Origin: Flavobacterium anhuiense
Lineage (GTDB): Bacteria > Bacteroidota > Bacteroidia > Flavobacteriales > Flavobacteriaceae
Assembly (NCBI RefSeq): GCF_004151235.1
Contig: NZ_JUIV01000003.1
Coordinates: 1 to 64,000 of the forward strand
DNA length: 64,000 nt
Direction of reading: 5' to 3'
Of the stretch, positions 42,745 through 53,300 are shown one piece after another. Made by a program: the position numbers and the translations under genes. Under the pieces are notes generated by a model that was not told the origin of the DNA, searched no databases, and worked only from the letters and a program-made list of their open reading frames with translations. Numbering within the stretch: position 1 is the stretch's first letter; each line of letters starts with the position of its first letter.

Positions 42745-43698
42745 TTACATTAGTTTTTTAATGATTGCTTCTTCTGTAATTCCTTCTGCATCGGCCTTGT
42801 AATTTTTGATAATTCTATGACGAAGAATTCCTGTTGCCACTGCTTGAACATCTTCAATATCTGGTGAAAATTTTCCATTGAAAGCAGCGTGTGCTTTTGC
42901 TGCTAGAATCAAATTCTGCGAAGCTCTTGGTCCTGCTCCCCAGTCCAAATAATTCTTTACAAAATCATTGGTCAAAGAATTGTCTGGACGAGTTTTGCTT
43001 ACCAGAGTTACTGCATATTCTATAACGTTGTCTGCGACTGGAATTCTGCGTATTAAATGCTGAAAATCGATGATTTCCTGCGCATTAAACAACGGATTAA
43101 TTTCTGTTTTGACATCAGAAGTTGTTCGCTTTACTACTTGAACTTCTTCTTCAAAAGTTGGGTATTCTAATTTAATAGCAAACATAAAACGGTCTAACTG
43201 AGCTTCTGGCAAAGGATAAGTTCCTTCTTGCTCAATTGGGTTTTGCGTTGCCAAAACAAAATAAGGCAAATCTAACTTGTGATGCTGACCAGCAATAGTT
43301 ACTGATCTCTCTTGCATTGCTTCTAATAATGCTGCTTGAGTTTTTGGCGGTGTTCTATTGATCTCATCAGCCAAAATAATATTAGAAAAAATTGGGCCTT
43401 TAATGAATTTGAAGTTTCTATTTTCATCCAAAATCTCACTTCCTAAAATATCAGAAGGCATCAAATCTGGCGTAAACTGAATTCTTTTAAAATCTAGCCC
43501 TAAAGCCTGAGACAAAGTATTTATCATTAAAGTTTTTGCTAAACCAGGAACTCCAATTAAAAGCGCGTGCCCTCCAGAAAATATACAAAGTAAAATTTGA
43601 TCTACAACGGCGTCCTGCCCTACAATGATTTTCGCTATTTCTTTTTTTAATTCATTTCTTTTTTGAACTAAATTGTGAATTGCTGTTACGTCAGACAT
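42745..43698 (-). CDS. MoxR-family AAA+ ATPase
   Basis: A 317-aa AAA+ protein with Walker A GVPGLAKT, Walker B IILADEINRTPPKTQAALLE and the MoxR phrase LATQNPIEQEGTYPLPEAQLD. MoxR proteins act as chaperone-like ATPases that mature or activate partner complexes, usually with a von Willebrand factor A protein. No such partner is in the window; the neighbouring gene is a SurA-like isomerase, from which it is separated by a hairpin. Family assignment is firm, client unknown. Confidence 0.92.
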   Translation of the reverse strand: MSDVTAIHNLVQKRNELKKEIAKIIVGQDAVVDQILLCIFSGGHALLIGVPGLAKTLMINTLSQALGLDFKRIQFTPDLMPSDILGSEILDENRNFKFIKGPIFSNIILADEINRTPPKTQAALLEAMQERSVTIAGQHHKLDLPYFVLATQNPIEQEGTYPLPEAQLDRFMFAIKLEYPTFEEEVQVVKRTTSDVKTEINPLFNAQEIIDFQHLIRRIPVADNVIEYAVTLVSKTRPDNSLTNDFVKNYLDWGAGPRASQNLILAAKAHAAFNGKFSPDIEDVQAVATGILRHRIIKNYKADAEGITEEAIIKKLM

Positions 43699-43718
43699 TT
43701 ATGAATGTATTTAAAATT

Positions 43719-43760
43719 AAAAAGAGTTAATTCTATGAAATCATAAAACTAACTCTTTTT
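43719..43760. terminator. Hairpin terminator between the isomerase and MoxR genes
   Basis: 11-bp stem AAAAAGAGTTA / TAACTCTTTTT around a 20-base loop. On the minus strand it follows the isomerase stop codon by 17 bases. Confidence 0.7.
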
Positions 43761-43776
43761 ATTTATTTATTAAAAC

Positions 43777-45207
43777 TTATTTTTTTAACCAGTTATTCGC
43801 AAAAGTACAGTCTTTATACTCTCCAATAATTTTGATGTAAGTATCTTTAATTTTAGTATCAAACCATTTTGCAATTGCATTGATCTGCTTTTCTTTAAGT
43901 GCTAATTCTTTAATTTTAGTATAATCTTTAGCGTAATCAGCAGTGTGCTCATCAATTCTATTTGTAACGGTAATTAACTTATATGTTTTTTTACCTTTAT
44001 CATCTGTGTTTAAAAGTGGCTGAGAAACTTCATCTCCTTTTAAATTTGAAACTTGGCTATATAATTGCGGATCCATTTTTGTCAACTCAAATCTAGTGTC
44101 TTGAGTTGTTGGGTTTACTAATGTTCCTCCGTTTGCTCTAGTTTCTTTTTCATCCGATTCGGTTCTTGCCGCTTCGGCGAAAGTTATCTCTTTATTGATA
44201 ATTTTATTTCTAATATTGGTAATTCTTTCTTTCGCTTCTTTTAAGGCAGCTTCTGAAACTGTTGGAGCAATCAAAATATGACGAAGTTCAACTTCTTGTC
44301 CTTTAATTTTTTCTACCATTATAATATGAAAACCAAAAGTTGTCTCAAATGGCTGTGAAATTTCTCCTGCCTGAAGACTAAAAGCTACATCTTTAAACTC
44401 TTTCACAAATGGAGTTTTTCTTGTCATTTTGTAATACCCTCCATTTGGCGAAGATCCAGGGTCTTGAGAGTATAAAACGGCTTTTGTAGCAAAACTAGAA
44501 CCTTCAAGAACATCTTGTCTAATAGAATTTAACCTATCGATTACTTTTTGTTTGTCTTCTTTAGAAATTTTAGGCTCCACAACAATTTGTGCTACTTCCA
44601 TTTCAGCCCCAAAAGTTGGCAATTCATCTTTTGGAATTTTCTTAAAGAAATTACGAACTTCCTCTGGAGTAATCTCAACATCTTTAATGATTTTATCTCT
44701 CATTTCAGAAGCCAATTTCTGCTCCTTTAAGATATCAGCAAAATAGGTTTTAAATTCTTCTACAGAGCTTTTCTTATAGTATTCAACTACTTTATTAATG
44801 TCACCTACTTGCTGTGTCATATAATTAAGACGCTCTTCCATCATGCTTCTAACTTCGGCATCACTCACAATAATACTATCCTGAATGGCTTGGTGAGCAT
44901 ATAATTTGTCTTCTAAAAGTTTACCAAGCATTTGGCATCTTGTAATATCTTTTATAGATCCGCCTTGAGCAGTAATTTCTAAAAATCCTTTATCAATATC
45001 AGAATCTAAAACAATATAATCTCCTACCGTCGCAATAATTCCATCGATTTTCAATTTTCCACCAGAAGGAGTTTCGACTGGTTTCTGAGCAACAACATCA
45101 GGAATAACTTCTTGCGCCTTGATAATTGGAGTTAAAAAAAGAAAAAAACAAATTGTTAGTGCAAACTTGAAATCAATTGTTTTTAGCTGTAATTTTTTTA
45201 ATAACAT
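43777..45207 (-). CDS. SurA-like periplasmic peptidyl-prolyl isomerase
   Basis: A 476-aa exported protein: signal peptide (about residues 13-31, ending IIKAQ), an N-terminal SurA-type helical domain (about 50-190) with the GIIATVGDYIVLDSDID start typical of SurA, and two parvulin (PpiC) domains (about 195-300 and 300-410; the second begins VELRHILIAP). It should fold or deliver outer-membrane proteins in the periplasm. I would call it SurA-like rather than surA because Bacteroidota carry several paralogues. Confidence 0.88.
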   Translation of the reverse strand: MLLKKLQLKTIDFKFALTICFFLFLTPIIKAQEVIPDVVAQKPVETPSGGKLKIDGIIATVGDYIVLDSDIDKGFLEITAQGGSIKDITRCQMLGKLLEDKLYAHQAIQDSIIVSDAEVRSMMEERLNYMTQQVGDINKVVEYYKKSSVEEFKTYFADILKEQKLASEMRDKIIKDVEITPEEVRNFFKKIPKDELPTFGAEMEVAQIVVEPKISKEDKQKVIDRLNSIRQDVLEGSSFATKAVLYSQDPGSSPNGGYYKMTRKTPFVKEFKDVAFSLQAGEISQPFETTFGFHIIMVEKIKGQEVELRHILIAPTVSEAALKEAKERITNIRNKIINKEITFAEAARTESDEKETRANGGTLVNPTTQDTRFELTKMDPQLYSQVSNLKGDEVSQPLLNTDDKGKKTYKLITVTNRIDEHTADYAKDYTKIKELALKEKQINAIAKWFDTKIKDTYIKIIGEYKDCTFANNWLKK

Positions 45208-45698
45208 TATTTTAATTTTTATTTGAATGTAAAGCCTGTTTTAGATAATCCTTCTAAAATTACATATGTTCAACTTAAACATAAATAATTAAAGTATAGT
45301 TCTTTCGTAACTTATAACGAACAAAAATAACAATTCAATTACATAATCCAACTATCCGATATACTATTAACAAAAAATTATAGGATAGTTCTATAACAGT
45401 ATTCCAAATTGGTTATTTCAATTTTCTTAATGCAACAAAAGGCGCCATTATAAATCGTTCCATAATTTGAATTTTAAGAGCAAATAAATGCTTAATTATA
45501 AAGGCTCTAAAAAAAAGTTCTCAACACTACAACGTTTTCGTAAAGAGCTATTTTCTTATAAATTAAAATTAAATCAAAAAAAAATTACTTTAGATGCGTA
45601 TTTATCATTTTAAAGTATTAAAAAATGAAAATATCTGCTTTTTTAAAGCTTGATTTTGACAATTACAAAACTCACTATTTAACTTAACCACATCTATT
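45208..45698. other. 491-base intergenic region, one hairpin
   Basis: This is the longest gap in the window. It contains an inverted repeat AACTATCC...GGATAGTT (45351-45391, with TATA extending the match) and otherwise AT-rich sequence. A 20-codon reading frame (45625-45687) just before the amylase gene is too short to support. No TAnnTTTG box was found for the amylase, so its promoter may be regulated differently. Confidence 0.45.
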
Positions 45699-47141
45699 AT
45701 GAAAAAACCTATTTTAAAATTATGCGTTATTACGGCATTTACTGGACTGCTATTTTCGTGTTCGCAGAACGAAATGAGTGAAACTGATTCAAAAGCTGAA
45801 AGCCAAAATTTCAAAATTATTGATGTTACGCATCATGACGGAAAACCTTTTAGCACAGGAATTTCCAGTTCTTCTTCAACAGGAAAATATGTTGACAATC
45901 CAGGTGGAGGTGTTATGATGCAAGCTTTCTACTGGGACGTTCCTTCTGGGGGAACTTGGTGGAATACCGTAAGCAGCAAAGTAACCGCATGGGGTAACGC
46001 TGGAATTGGCTCTATTTGGCTTCCGCCTGCTTCAAAAGCACAAAACGGAGCTTTTTCTATGGGATATGATCCAACAGATTACTTTGATTTTGGAGATTAC
46101 AATCAGAACGGAAGCATTGAAACCAGATTTGGATCAAAAACTGAATTAGTAAATTTAATTACGGCTGCTCACAACGAAAATATCAAAGTTTACGCAGATA
46201 TCGTAATCAACCATAACAGTGGCGGACAATCTGAGGCAAATCCTTTTACAGGAACAAATACGTGGACTAATTTTACAGGTGTTGCTTCGGGCAAATTTCC
46301 TCGTAACTATAATGATTTTTATAAAAACAGCTACGGAAATAATGACGAAGGATCTTTTGGAGGATTTCCAGATTTATGCCATGCTGCGCCAAATGTGCAA
46401 AACTGGCTGTGGCTGCGAACTGACGGAGTTGGTAAATATTATAAAAACACTATGAAATTTGATGGTTGGAGATTTGACTATGTAAAAGGTTTTGGTGCTT
46501 GGGTTGTTAATTCATGGAATGCCAATATTGGTGGATTTTCTGTTGGAGAATTATGGGATTCGAATGTAAATGTATTAAACGATTGGGCAAATGCTGCCAA
46601 TAGTTCTGTATTTGACTTTGCTTGTTACTACAAAATGAATGATGCTTTTGATGGAAACAATCTTGCTCTTTTGAATGATGATATGATGTGGAAACGTAAT
46701 CCGTACAAAGCGGTAACTTTTGTAACCAATCATGATACTGATGAAATTTGGAGCAAAATGTTAGCTTACTCATATATATTAACTCATGAAGGTTATCCAA
46801 CAATTTTCTATAGAGATTATGAAGAATGGCTGGACAAAAACAAACTGAATAACCTGATTTGGATTCACAATAATAAAGCAACGGGAACAACTTCTATCTT
46901 ATATTCTGACAATGACGAATATGTGGCAAGAAGAAATGGTTACAACGGAAATCCTGGATTGGTAGTTTACATTAACAACTCAGACGTTTGGCAAGAAAGA
47001 TGGATTCAAACGAATTGGGCGAATACTCAAATTAAAGATTTTACAGGTAACTCAACTTGGTATCCAACAACTCAAGCAGACAAATGGGTAAAAATACAAT
47101 GTCCTCCAAAAGGATATTCAATTTGGTCAATTAATCAGTAA
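45699..47141 (+). CDS. Surface alpha-amylase lipoprotein (GH13)
   Basis: A 480-aa glycoside hydrolase with a lipoprotein signal (lipobox LLFSC, Cys21). The GH13 catalytic residues are Asp260 (nucleophile, GWRFDYVKG), Glu284 (acid/base, VGELWD) and Asp346 (NHDTDE); the earlier region I motif is DIVINHN. It should cut alpha-1,4 linkages in starch or glycogen at the cell surface. It is not in a SusCD cluster here: neighbours are a SurA-like gene and prfC. A terminator follows directly. Confidence 0.93.
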   Translation: MKKPILKLCVITAFTGLLFSCSQNEMSETDSKAESQNFKIIDVTHHDGKPFSTGISSSSSTGKYVDNPGGGVMMQAFYWDVPSGGTWWNTVSSKVTAWGNAGIGSIWLPPASKAQNGAFSMGYDPTDYFDFGDYNQNGSIETRFGSKTELVNLITAAHNENIKVYADIVINHNSGGQSEANPFTGTNTWTNFTGVASGKFPRNYNDFYKNSYGNNDEGSFGGFPDLCHAAPNVQNWLWLRTDGVGKYYKNTMKFDGWRFDYVKGFGAWVVNSWNANIGGFSVGELWDSNVNVLNDWANAANSSVFDFACYYKMNDAFDGNNLALLNDDMMWKRNPYKAVTFVTNHDTDEIWSKMLAYSYILTHEGYPTIFYRDYEEWLDKNKLNNLIWIHNNKATGTTSILYSDNDEYVARRNGYNGNPGLVVYINNSDVWQERWIQTNWANTQIKDFTGNSTWYPTTQADKWVKIQCPPKGYSIWSINQ

Positions 47142-47158
47142 TTTTAAAAATGACTATT

Positions 47159-47189
47159 TAAGGCTGTTGCAAAACAGCCTTATTTTTTT
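47159..47189 (+). terminator. Terminator behind the amylase gene
   Basis: Stem TAAGGCTGTT / AACAGCCTTA with a 4-base loop and T7 run, 17 bases after the stop codon. Confidence 0.88.
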
Positions 47190-47262
47190 CTTCAAAATCC
47201 ATTTAGGAATAAAGACTTCCAAATTTACGAACTGAATATTTTTATAAAGCCGTATTTAATAG

Positions 47263-47270
47263 TACTTTTG
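47263..47270 (+). promoter_or_regulatory. Candidate -7 box of prfC
   Basis: TACTTTTG fits TAnnTTTG, 19 bases before the ATG, giving a very short leader. Confidence 0.5.
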
Positions 47271-47289
47271 CAACCTATTTATACGAAAT

Positions 47290-48882
47290 ATGAGCTTTTT
47301 AAAAGAAATACAACGCAGAAGAACATTTGGAATTATCTCGCACCCTGATGCCGGTAAAACAACTTTAACTGAAAAATTACTGTTGTTTGGAGGTGCTATT
47401 CAGGAAGCTGGAGCGGTAAAAAATAACAAAATTAAAAAAGGAGCAACGAGTGACTTTATGGAAATCGAGCGTCAGAGAGGTATCTCGGTTTCGACTTCTG
47501 TGCTTGCTTTTAATTATAAAGATAAAAAAATCAATATCCTTGATACTCCCGGACACAAGGATTTTGCAGAAGACACCTTTAGAACTTTAACCGCTGTTGA
47601 TAGTGTAATTGTTGTAATTGACGTTGCAAAAGGGGTTGAGGAGCAAACAGAAAAACTGGTTGCTGTTTGTAGAATGCGTAACATTCCAATGATTGTTTTC
47701 ATCAATAAATTAGACCGTGAAGGTAAAGATGCTTTCGATCTAATGGATGAGGTTGAACAAAAATTAGGATTAAAAGTCACACCGTTAAGTTTCCCTATCG
47801 GAATGGGTTATGATTTCCAGGGAATCTACAACTTATGGGAAGAAAACATTAACCTTTTCAGTGGAGACAGCCGTAAAAACATTGAAGAAACCATTGCTTT
47901 TTCTGATGTTCAAAACAATCCAGAACTAGATAAAATTATAGGAGAAAAAGCGGCTAATAAACTTCGTGAAGAATTAGAACTGATTGATGAAGTTTATCCA
48001 AAATTTGAGCGCCAAGATTATTTAGATGGAAAAATTCAACCAGTATTCTTTGGTTCTGCTTTGAATAACTTCGGAGTTCGTGAACTATTAGACTGTTTCA
48101 TTACAATCGCTCCTTCTCCAAGAGCAAAAGATTCTGAAACTCGTACAGTTGAACCTACAGAAGAGAAGATGACTGGATTTGTTTTCAAAATCCACGCTAA
48201 CATGGATCCAAAACACCGTGACCGTTTAGCGTTCATCAAAATCGTTTCTGGAACTTTCGAAAGAAATAAACCTTACTACCACGTTCGCCAAAAGAAAAAT
48301 CTAAAATTCTCTAGTCCAAATGCATTTTTTGCTGAGAAAAAAGAAATTGTAGACATTTCGTATCCTGGTGATATTGTGGGCTTACACGATACTGGAAACT
48401 TTAAAATTGGAGACACTTTAACAGAAGGAGAAATCATGAGTTTTAAAGGAATTCCGAGTTTCTCTCCAGAGCATTTTAGGTACATCAATAATGCTGATCC
48501 AATGAAAGCGAAGCAATTGGAAAAAGGAGTTGATCAGCTAATGGATGAAGGAGTTGCTCAGTTGTTTACTTTAGAAATGAACAATCGTAAAGTTATCGGA
48601 ACAGTTGGAGCACTTCAGTACGAGGTAATCCAATATCGTTTAGAGCATGAATATGGAGCTAAATGTACTTACGAAAATTTCCCAGTGCATAAAGCTTGCT
48701 GGGTAAAACCTGATGATGCTAAAAATGAGGAATTCAAAGAATTTAAGCGTATCAAACAAAAATTCTTGGCTCATGATAAATACGGACAATTAGTATTCTT
48801 AGCCGATTCAGATTTCACTATTCAAATGACGCAAAGTAAATATCCAACTGTTAAATTGTACTTTACATCTGAGTTTGATTAA
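47290..48882 (+). CDS. prfC: Peptide chain release factor 3
   Basis: A 530-aa translational GTPase. GTPase motifs are G1 SHPDAGKTTL, the switch region ERQRGISVSTSV, G3 DTPGHKDFAED and G4 NKLDREG. RF3 releases RF1/RF2 from the ribosome after termination and contributes to translational quality control. Length equals the E. coli protein (529 aa). Single gene with its own -7 box and terminator. Confidence 0.96.
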   Translation: MSFLKEIQRRRTFGIISHPDAGKTTLTEKLLLFGGAIQEAGAVKNNKIKKGATSDFMEIERQRGISVSTSVLAFNYKDKKINILDTPGHKDFAEDTFRTLTAVDSVIVVIDVAKGVEEQTEKLVAVCRMRNIPMIVFINKLDREGKDAFDLMDEVEQKLGLKVTPLSFPIGMGYDFQGIYNLWEENINLFSGDSRKNIEETIAFSDVQNNPELDKIIGEKAANKLREELELIDEVYPKFERQDYLDGKIQPVFFGSALNNFGVRELLDCFITIAPSPRAKDSETRTVEPTEEKMTGFVFKIHANMDPKHRDRLAFIKIVSGTFERNKPYYHVRQKKNLKFSSPNAFFAEKKEIVDISYPGDIVGLHDTGNFKIGDTLTEGEIMSFKGIPSFSPEHFRYINNADPMKAKQLEKGVDQLMDEGVAQLFTLEMNNRKVIGTVGALQYEVIQYRLEHEYGAKCTYENFPVHKACWVKPDDAKNEEFKEFKRIKQKFLAHDKYGQLVFLADSDFTIQMTQSKYPTVKLYFTSEFD

Positions 48883-48905
48883 TAATTCACTTTAGATTAA
48901 AACAT

Positions 48906-48938
48906 AAAAGGCTGTCAATTTATTTAGACAGCCTTTTT
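48906..48938 (+). terminator. Terminator of prfC
   Basis: 11-bp stem AAAAGGCTGTC / GACAGCCTTTT with a 10-base loop and T run. Confidence 0.88.
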
Positions 48939-48970
48939 CATTTACATTCCCCAATATGTAAATTTGATGA

Positions 48971-49732
48971 TTATCGTGTATAATTAATTCCTAATCCGCC
49001 CGCAATATAGATTTTAGTAAGTTCATCAGCTGAAATAATTATATTTTGCTGTAATACATTATCTTTCACTAAACTCATATTAAAAGGAATTGTTTTCGAA
49101 AGATAATAATCATTGGCCGTGATTGTGACTTCAAATGCTTTAGAATCCTTCGCAATTAATATCGGAATTAAAAACTCACCTGTTTTTGAACTCATTTTTA
49201 TATTACTCTTTGAACCATTAATAGAAATAGCTAGATTTTGATATATTTTTTTATCGAAAGGTTTATTTGTTTTGGCATCAAGTAATTTTCCTTTTATAAA
49301 AATTGATTGTTCTTCTGTGTTTTGAACATAAGCAACTTTTCCAACTGTATAACCTACTCGCTCTGGAACCCTAATCTCAGTTTCTGCTGTATTTTTTTCT
49401 TGTGCGGTTACATTTGATGCTAACAAAATTGACGCCGCCACAGCTGAATATTTTAAGTTATTGATTTTTGATGTTTCATTAAAGCGAAATTCTTCTCCCA
49501 ACTGAGTTGTTTTTAATCTGGCACAAATCGATTGATCTTTATTTTCAGCAATGAATTTAGCAACTTCAGAATTCGTTTTCTTACTTAAATCGATTACATT
49601 TTTCATGCAGGAATTACAAAATGAACCATTTTCATTTGGAATCATTTTATCAAAATTTTCAGAACAAGGACTAGCTATTTCTAAGGTGAATTTCTTTTTC
49701 ATCATGTATCTTTTTAAGTTAAAGTCTTTCAT
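48971..49732 (-). CDS. Bacteroidota protein with N-terminal CxxN(W/F)xxM...FCxxC domain and a beta domain
   Basis: A 253-aa protein. Residues about 12-75 carry a pattern frequent in Bacteroidota proteins of unknown function: PCSENFDKM, then GSFCNSCMKNVIDL, then a final Cys in SICARL. The four cysteines could bind a metal. A hydrophobic stretch (about 97-110, YSAVAASILLASNVTAQ) looks like an internal signal or membrane segment, followed by a carboxypeptidase-regulatory-like beta domain (IFIKGKLLDAKTNKP onward). The start may instead be ATG 49702. Function unknown; the cysteine part would stay in the cytoplasm and the beta part outside. Confidence 0.7.
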   Translation of the reverse strand: MKDFNLKRYMMKKKFTLEIASPCSENFDKMIPNENGSFCNSCMKNVIDLSKKTNSEVAKFIAENKDQSICARLKTTQLGEEFRFNETSKINNLKYSAVAASILLASNVTAQEKNTAETEIRVPERVGYTVGKVAYVQNTEEQSIFIKGKLLDAKTNKPFDKKIYQNLAISINGSKSNIKMSSKTGEFLIPILIAKDSKAFEVTITANDYYLSKTIPFNMSLVKDNVLQQNIIISADELTKIYIAGGLGINYTR

Positions 49733-49802
49733 AGACTATTTACTTATATAGAGTACATTTTGCATCGAAAGGTTGGGAAGAATGGAAAAAAAATTCAGAA
49801 TA

Positions 49803-49836
49803 AAAAAAGCGCTAATATTAAATTAGCGCTTTTTTA
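49803..49836. terminator. Symmetrical hairpin terminator
   Basis: Stem AAAAAAGCGCTAAT / ATTAGCGCTTTTTT upstream of the Cys-motif gene. It probably acts as a second stop for the long ribosomal/RNA polymerase transcript arriving on the minus strand. Confidence 0.75.
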
Positions 49837-49991
49837 TAATTTGAATTAAATTAACCTTTACTAAGTCATTATATTTCAAAATTCAATCTTTTTTAGGCAA
49901 CACCAAGTTAATGAAATACTTAGCTAAAGAGAAACTTTGTCGACTAAAGTAAATTAAATCCGATAAAATACATTTTTTATTCATTAGCCAT

Positions 49992-50022
49992 AAAAAAAGC
50001 CCCTTTATGCAAGGGGCTTTAA
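49992..50022 (-). terminator. Terminator of the rpoBC-DUF3467 operon
   Basis: GC-rich hairpin AAAGCCCCTT / AAGGGGCTTT with a 5-base loop and T run on the minus strand, right behind the DUF3467 stop. Confidence 0.9.
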
Positions 50023-50025
50023 AAT

Positions 50026-50337
50026 TTATGCCTGTCCCGCAGGACCAAAATTAAGCGGAATTGGTGCTTGTTCCGTTTCTTTGATTTCGCCATGAGCGGC
50101 CTCAAATCTATGGATGTTTTCACCTATTGCTCTCAATAATCTTTTAGCATGTTGTGGTGTCAAGACAATTCTTGACTTTACCTTGGCTTTAGGAATACCT
50201 GGCATAATACTCACAAAATCTAAAACAAACTCAGATGATGAGTGATTAATAATTGCTAGATTAGAATAAATTCCTTCTGCAATAGTTTCGTCTAACTCAA
50301 TGTTAATTTGCTCTTGTTGTTGTTTCGGATTACTCAT
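50026..50337 (-). CDS. DUF3467 family protein at the end of the rpoBC operon
   Basis: A 103-aa soluble protein matching DUF3467. Key stretch is ASEGIYSNLAIINHSS-like (here IAEGIYSNLAIINHSSSEFV) followed by RIVLTPQHAKRLLRAIGENI. The family is widespread and its biochemical role is unknown. In Bacteroidota it commonly follows rpoC, as here with a gap of only 10 bases, which suggests cotranscription with RNA polymerase and possibly a role in transcription. The operon terminator comes directly after it. Confidence 0.88.
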   Translation of the reverse strand: MSNPKQQQEQINIELDETIAEGIYSNLAIINHSSSEFVLDFVSIMPGIPKAKVKSRIVLTPQHAKRLLRAIGENIHRFEAAHGEIKETEQAPIPLNFGPAGQA

Positions 50338-50347
50338 AGTTTCCTAA

Positions 50348-53300
50348 TTAATAAATGTATTCTTCTTTATTAGCCATCATTTCGTTGTAATCGTCTTTAG
50401 ATCCTACGATAGTGTTATCGTATTCTCTCATACCAGTTCCCGCAGGAATTCTGTGTCCAACAATTACATTTTCTTTTAATCCTTCTAGATCATCTACTTT
50501 ACCAGCTACTGCAGCTTCGTTAAGTACTTTCGTTGTCTCCTGGAATGAAGCCGCAGAAATGAATGATTTAGTTTGTAACGAAGCTCTTGTAATACCTTGA
50601 AGAACTGGCGTTGCAGTCGCAGTAATTACATCTCTTGCTACAACAAGATTTTTATCTGTACGTTTCAATAATGAATTTTCATCACGTAATTCACGAGGCG
50701 TAATAATCTGACCTGGTTTCAATACTGAAGAATCCCCAGCATCTTCAACCACTTTCATTCCGTATAATTTATCATTTTGAAGGATAAAGTCTTTAGTATG
50801 GATCAATTGATCTTCTAAGAATAGAGTATCTCCTGGATCTTCAACTTTAACTTTACGCATCATTTGACGAATTACAACCTCAAAGTGTTTGTCATTGATT
50901 TTTACCCCTTGTAGACGGTAAACCTCTTGAATTTCATTGACCAAGTACTGTTGAACAGCCGCTGGCCCTTGAATTCTTAAGATATCATCTGGTGTAATTG
51001 CACCATCAGACAATGGAACTCCCGCTCTTACGAAGTCATTTTCTTGTACTAAGATTTGGCTTGAAAGTTTCACTAGATACTTTTTAATCTCACCAAATTT
51101 AGATTCGATAACGATCTCACGGTTACCTCTTTTGATTTTACCGAAAGATACAACTCCATCAATTTCAGATACAACTGCTGGGTTTGAAGGGTTACGAGCC
51201 TCAAGAAGCTCAGTAATTCTTGGTAAACCTCCCGTGATATCGCCCGCTTTAGAAGAACGACGTGGAATTTTTACTAATACTTTACCTGCTTTAATTTTCT
51301 CACCATTCTCAACCATTAAGTGTGCACCTACTGGTAAGTTGTATGAACGAATTAATTCACCTTCTTTACCATAAACTAATAAAGTTGGAATTAATTTTTT
51401 GTTTCTAGCCTCAGAAATTACTTTTTCTTGGAAACCAGTCTGCTCATCGATCTCAACCATGTATGATTGTCCTTGTTCTAAATCTTCATAAGCAATCTTA
51501 CCAGTAAATTCAGAAACAATTACACCATTATATGGATCCCATTTACAGATTACAGTTCCTTTAGTAACAACGTCACCGTCATTTACAAAAATACTAGATC
51601 CATAAGGGATGTTATGCGTATTTAAAACAATTCCAGTTCCCTCGTCAATTAATTTCAACTCAGTAGAACGTGATACAACGATATCAACTTCGTTACCTTC
51701 ACTATCCTCACCTTTAACTGTTTTTAAATCTTCGATTTCAAGTCTACCATTGAATCTTGTAACAATACTAGACTCTTCAGAGATACCTCCAGCAACCCCT
51801 CCAACGTGGAACGTACGAAGTGTCAACTGTGTACCTGGCTCTCCAATAGACTGAGCTGCAATAACTCCGACAGCTTCACCTCTTTGTGTCATCTTACCAG
51901 TAGCTAAGTTTCTACCGTAACATTTCGCACAAATACCTTTTAAAGCTTCACAAGTTAATGGAGATCTAACTTCAACTTTCTCAATTGGAGACGCTTCGAT
52001 AGTCTTAACAATTGATTCTGTAATTTGTTCTCCAGATCTAACCATGATCTCATTAGTAAGAGGGTTGATAACGTCTTGTAATGCAACACGTCCTAAAATT
52101 CTCTCACCTAAAGATTCAACGATTTCCTCATTTTTCTTCAAGGCAGCAACTTCAACACCTCTTAAAGTTCCACAATCCTCGATGTTAACAATAACATCTT
52201 GAGAAACGTCATGAAGCCTTCTTGTTAAGTAACCAGCATCGGCCGTTTTAAGAGCCGTATCCGCAAGACCTTTACGAGCACCGTGAGTAGAAATGAAGTA
52301 CTCAAGGATCGAAAGACCTTCCTTAAAGTTAGAAAGAATCGGGTTTTCAATAATCTCACCACCACCGGCAGTAGATTTTTTAGGCTTAGCCATCAAACCA
52401 CGCATACCAGTTAACTGACGAATCTGCTCCTTAGAACCCCTCGCCCCAGAGTCAAGCATCATATATACAGAGTTGAAACCTTGCTGGTCTTCTCTAATAT
52501 TTTTCATTGCTAATTCTGTCAACTGCGCATTTGCTGAAGTCCATACGTCAATAACTTGGTTGTAACGCTCGTTATTTGTGATAAGACCCATGTTATAGTT
52601 AGTTGAGATACCTTCAACTTGCTCTCTGGCATCTGCAATTAACTTCGTTTTTTGTTCTGGGATTCTAATATCACCTAAAGAGAATGATAAACCTCCTCTA
52701 AATGCGAATTTATACCCCATATCTTTCATATTATCCAAGAAAGCTGCCGTTGTAGGTACATCAGTCACACTTAAAATGTGTCCGATAATATCTCTAAGGT
52801 TTTTCTTAGTCAATACGTCGTTGATATATCCAGCTGCTTCCGGTACTACTTCGTTAAATAATACACGTCCTGCAGTTGTCTGGATGATTTTGTACACTAA
52901 TTCTCCAGCGTCATTAAAATCTTTTGCTCTAATTTTCACACGAGCATTCAATTCTAATCTTCCTTCGTTTAATGCAATGTTTACTTCTTCTGCAGAATAG
53001 AAAGTCAAATCCTGACCGATAATTTTGTGATCTTCTGTTGAGATACGCTCTTTGGTCATATAATATAGACCCAAGACCATGTCCTGAGAAGGTACAGTAA
53101 TTGGAGCACCATTTGCAGGGTTCAAGATATTGTGAGAAGCCAACATTAATAATTGTGCCTCTAAAATAGCCTCTGGTCCTAATGGTAAGTGAACCGCCAT
53201 CTGGTCACCATCGAAATCGGCGTTGAATGCCGTACATACTAATGGGTGTAACTGGATTGCTTTTCCTTCAATTAATTTTGGTTGGAATGCTTGAATACCA

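Noticed and set aside
45625-45687. 20-aa frame just upstream of the amylase gene
   Set aside because: Possible leader peptide, but no regulatory codon run or attenuator hairpin follows, and length alone cannot support it.
46507-46890. 127-codon minus-strand frame inside the amylase gene
   Set aside because: It is antisense to the catalytic region of a complete GH13 enzyme. Its His-, Ser- and Cys-rich composition is typical of a shadow frame.
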